From positions 18,602 through 82,601 of the forward strand of contig NZ_JAAGVY010000017.1 of assembly GCF_010686655.1 (NCBI RefSeq): a stretch of DNA of 64,000 nt, read 5' to 3'. The stretch comes from Cryomorpha ignava (GTDB lineage: Bacteria > Bacteroidota > Bacteroidia > Flavobacteriales_D > Cryomorphaceae). Position numbers and translations under genes: made by a program. Numbering within the stretch: the stretch's first letter is position 1; each line of letters begins with the position of its first letter. The notes under the pieces are model-generated. The model was not told the origin of the DNA. It did no database searches and saw only the letters and a list, made by a program, of their open reading frames with translations. Shown piece by piece: positions 62,797 through 64,000 of this stretch.

Positions 62797-63132
62797 AGAA
62801 GGGGGGATGGGCAGTTGCCCAACTAAGCGAAGTTTACCCCGTTTTTTCGGGGCGGCCTCACGAATTCCTACTTTTTATTAAAGTGGTATGAGTAAAGTCC
62901 TATCTTGGGCACTACAATTACATTGGAAAGGCTACGTAGTAGAGGTTACTTATCGGCTTCGGAACTCCACCATAAAATCGCTCAACAACGCAACGAACCG
63001 TCCCGCATCTTTGCGGGATGGTGTGAGAGGTGGTTGCAGAGTGGTTACTGAGCTTGTCGAAGTGCTTGTCGAAGTGCGCACTCCGTCCCTATTTAGGAGC
63101 GGAGCCGTCTACTCGATTGGCAACCGTTTTAT
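62797..63132. other. Intergenic region with several short hairpins
   Basis: A 336-base gap. CCCCG-TTTTTT-CGGGG (62837-62852) may terminate the operon. TCCCGCA-TCTT-TGCGGGA (63001-63018) and CTCCG...CGGAG (about 63081-63104) follow. A doubled GCTTGTCGAAGTGC word at about 63053-63079 is of a kind seen also as CTTCGACAGGCTC at 22898. The reading frame across it has no protein-like features. Confidence 0.55.
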
Positions 63133-63729
63133 TTATTTTCTAGTGAAAAGAATACTGTCTTTTTGCAAGGCTACCAGCCCCATATTCCTAGCAACCCAAT
63201 AGTCGCTTATTTCACTTTGTTCGGGCATTAATAGATGGAGTACATCTTGATACTCTTGCTCATCTATCGTGAGGTTTTCAAGATTCTCGAATTCGATAAC
63301 TGGATCAGAAGATGTTGTGTCATCTGCCACTCTTAACATCTCACCTGATGAAGTCACTTCAAACCAAGCATATATCTCATCAAATTCATAAAAAATGGCA
63401 GGACGATATATTGGGTCTCCGTCTTCGTCATATATAATATTGCTTCTTATATAATGAGAATCGTTTCCGTAATATCCAATATAGTATCGACGGCAATCGC
63501 AACTCCTATTAAAGCCACATTCTTTGGTCTCAAGTTCCGAAAGTATTCCCCTTTCTTTTGTAAGTCTCATTTCTTGATTATCGGATGAGAAAATGTAGAC
63601 CGAATCAAGGGCTGGAAAAAGATGCCATTTAGCTATTTCCCTTGATTTGTCGAATGCTTCACATTCCTTTTCACGCGCACATGAGCTAACAATGAATGCC
63701 CAAACAAGAAGTAAAATTATTCGTCTCAT
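63133..63729 (-). CDS. Lipoprotein of unknown function
   Basis: A 198-residue protein with lipobox IVSSC17 and then a Cys-rich motif ECGFNRSCDCRRYYIG. The rest is acidic with aromatic residues. No family recognised. Its upstream region holds a 133-bp inverted-repeat element, so it may be a cassette-like cargo gene. Confidence 0.75.
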   Translation of the reverse strand: MRRIILLLVWAFIVSSCAREKECEAFDKSREIAKWHLFPALDSVYIFSSDNQEMRLTKERGILSELETKECGFNRSCDCRRYYIGYYGNDSHYIRSNIIYDEDGDPIYRPAIFYEFDEIYAWFEVTSSGEMLRVADDTTSSDPVIEFENLENLTIDEQEYQDVLHLLMPEQSEISDYWVARNMGLVALQKDSILFTRK

Positions 63730-63747
63730 ATTGTCTGTTTTTAATGG

Positions 63748-63880
63748 TTGCCAACGTTTAGTATATAAAAAGTAGGCGATTTCGAAGCACCAAACTTTCG
63801 GTTAAGCACAAAGTTTGATACGAGCCAAAACCCTTGAATTTATTACTGTTTCGCCTATTTTTTATATACATTGTTGGCAA
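63748..63880. repeat. 133-bp inverted-repeat element (miniature transposon-like)
   Basis: TTGCCAAC (63748-63755) and GTTGGCAA (63873-63880) are perfect terminal inverted repeats, extended by TATATAAAAA.. / ..TTTTTATATA and TAGGCGA / TCGCCTA. Inside, CAAACTTT (63791-63798) and AAAGTTTG (63810-63817) form a hairpin. The layout resembles a MITE or a non-canonical cassette-recombination site. No transposase is nearby. Confidence 0.8.
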
Positions 63881-63885
63881 ATCGT

Positions 63886-64000
63886 TTATTCTATTATGGT
63901 ATAATATTCTTTATTGAACGCTTTTGAATGAGCTTTCAATTCATTTTGATTAGCTACCATGTGGAATTTATGCAAAGTCCTGAACTGTGACTTATGACAA
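63886..64000 (-). CDS. C-terminal end of an unknown gene (partial)
   Basis: The minus-strand frame is open from the window edge to a TAA at 63886-63888 and encodes HKSQFRTLHKFHMVANQNEL and then KAHSKAFNKEYYTIIE. Composition is protein-like, but the stretch is too short to name. The stop is 6 bases from the inverted-repeat element. Confidence 0.4.
   Translation of the reverse strand, partial: CHKSQFRTLHKFHMVANQNELKAHSKAFNKEYYTIIE

Noticed and set aside
62888..63202. Plus-strand frame of 104 codons
   Set aside because: It crosses several hairpins and repeat words and enters the lipoprotein gene on the other strand; composition is not protein-like.
63748..63880. Canonical integron attC site
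   Set aside because: The ends read TTGCCAAC/GTTGGCAA and do not fit RYYYAAC/GTTRRRY, and no integrase is in the window.

Overview
The window is chromosomal DNA of a Bacteroidota bacterium, most likely a Flavobacteriales-type facultative aerobe. Supporting signs are a Sec-type (clade II) N2O reductase lipoprotein, a fused CcoN-CcoO cbb3 oxidase, type IX secretion C-terminal signals (YPNP...), a BshB1 bacillithiol enzyme, a long Thermus-type isocitrate dehydrogenase and promoter-like TAnnTTTG/TAnnTTCG boxes. I saw no rRNA, tRNA, CRISPR array or intact insertion sequence.

Layout. 1-3.4 kb is a decayed accessory strip: a partial M1 peptidase, two small proteins, a frameshifted small gene, a doubly broken toxin-antitoxin pair, and a tandem array of about 130-bp AT-rich repeats with a GxxExxY gene inside it. 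3.4-11.1 kb (minus strand) is a nitrous oxide reductase locus: a cytochrome c lipoprotein, nosZ, a membrane protein, nosL, nosD, nosF and nosY, preceded by an NnrS/heme-copper-like membrane protein. 11.3-25.2 kb is mixed: topoisomerase IB, a dockerin-bearing secreted protein, B12-dependent ribonucleotide reductase, a phosphate-selective-type porin, a DJ-1/PfpI protein, a GreA-like protein, a rhodanese with two arsenosugar-type glycosyltransferases, a thioredoxin-like protein and a Crp/Fnr regulator. 25.6-36.5 kb is a complete cbb3 oxidase locus: usp, ccoI, ccoS, ccoNO, ccoQ, ccoP, ccoG, ccoH, a TauE/SafE-like protein and hemN. 36.5-37.7 kb holds a second GxxExxY gene between two other tandem repeat arrays. 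37.7-53.6 kb is general metabolism and cell surface. 54.0-62.8 kb is one compact operon: ccmB-C-D-E-F, a DUF2520-type protein, a KDO-8-P phosphatase, a UbiA prenyltransferase, maf and bshB1. The right end has a lipoprotein, a palindromic element and a cut gene.

How it fits together. Most recognisable genes serve low-oxygen respiration: N2O reduction, the high-affinity cbb3 oxidase with its copper and heme assembly factors, and cytochrome c maturation. TGAY-N4-RTCA sites before the nos cytochrome, usp/ccoI and ccoS suggest shared control by an Fnr-type regulator; one is encoded at 24435.

Most unusual observations: (1) both GxxExxY genes sit inside arrays of unrelated short tandem repeats, whose copies at the first locus look like versions of the locus without the gene; (2) CcmE carries CxxxY instead of HxxxY, and no ccmA, ccmG or ccmH is visible; (3) the 12-mer GCTTCCGCGAAT recurs at least six times in both strands, several frames and non-coding DNA; (4) several families of word-like intergenic repeats and hairpins; (5) a small toxin-antitoxin pair with two independent lesions.
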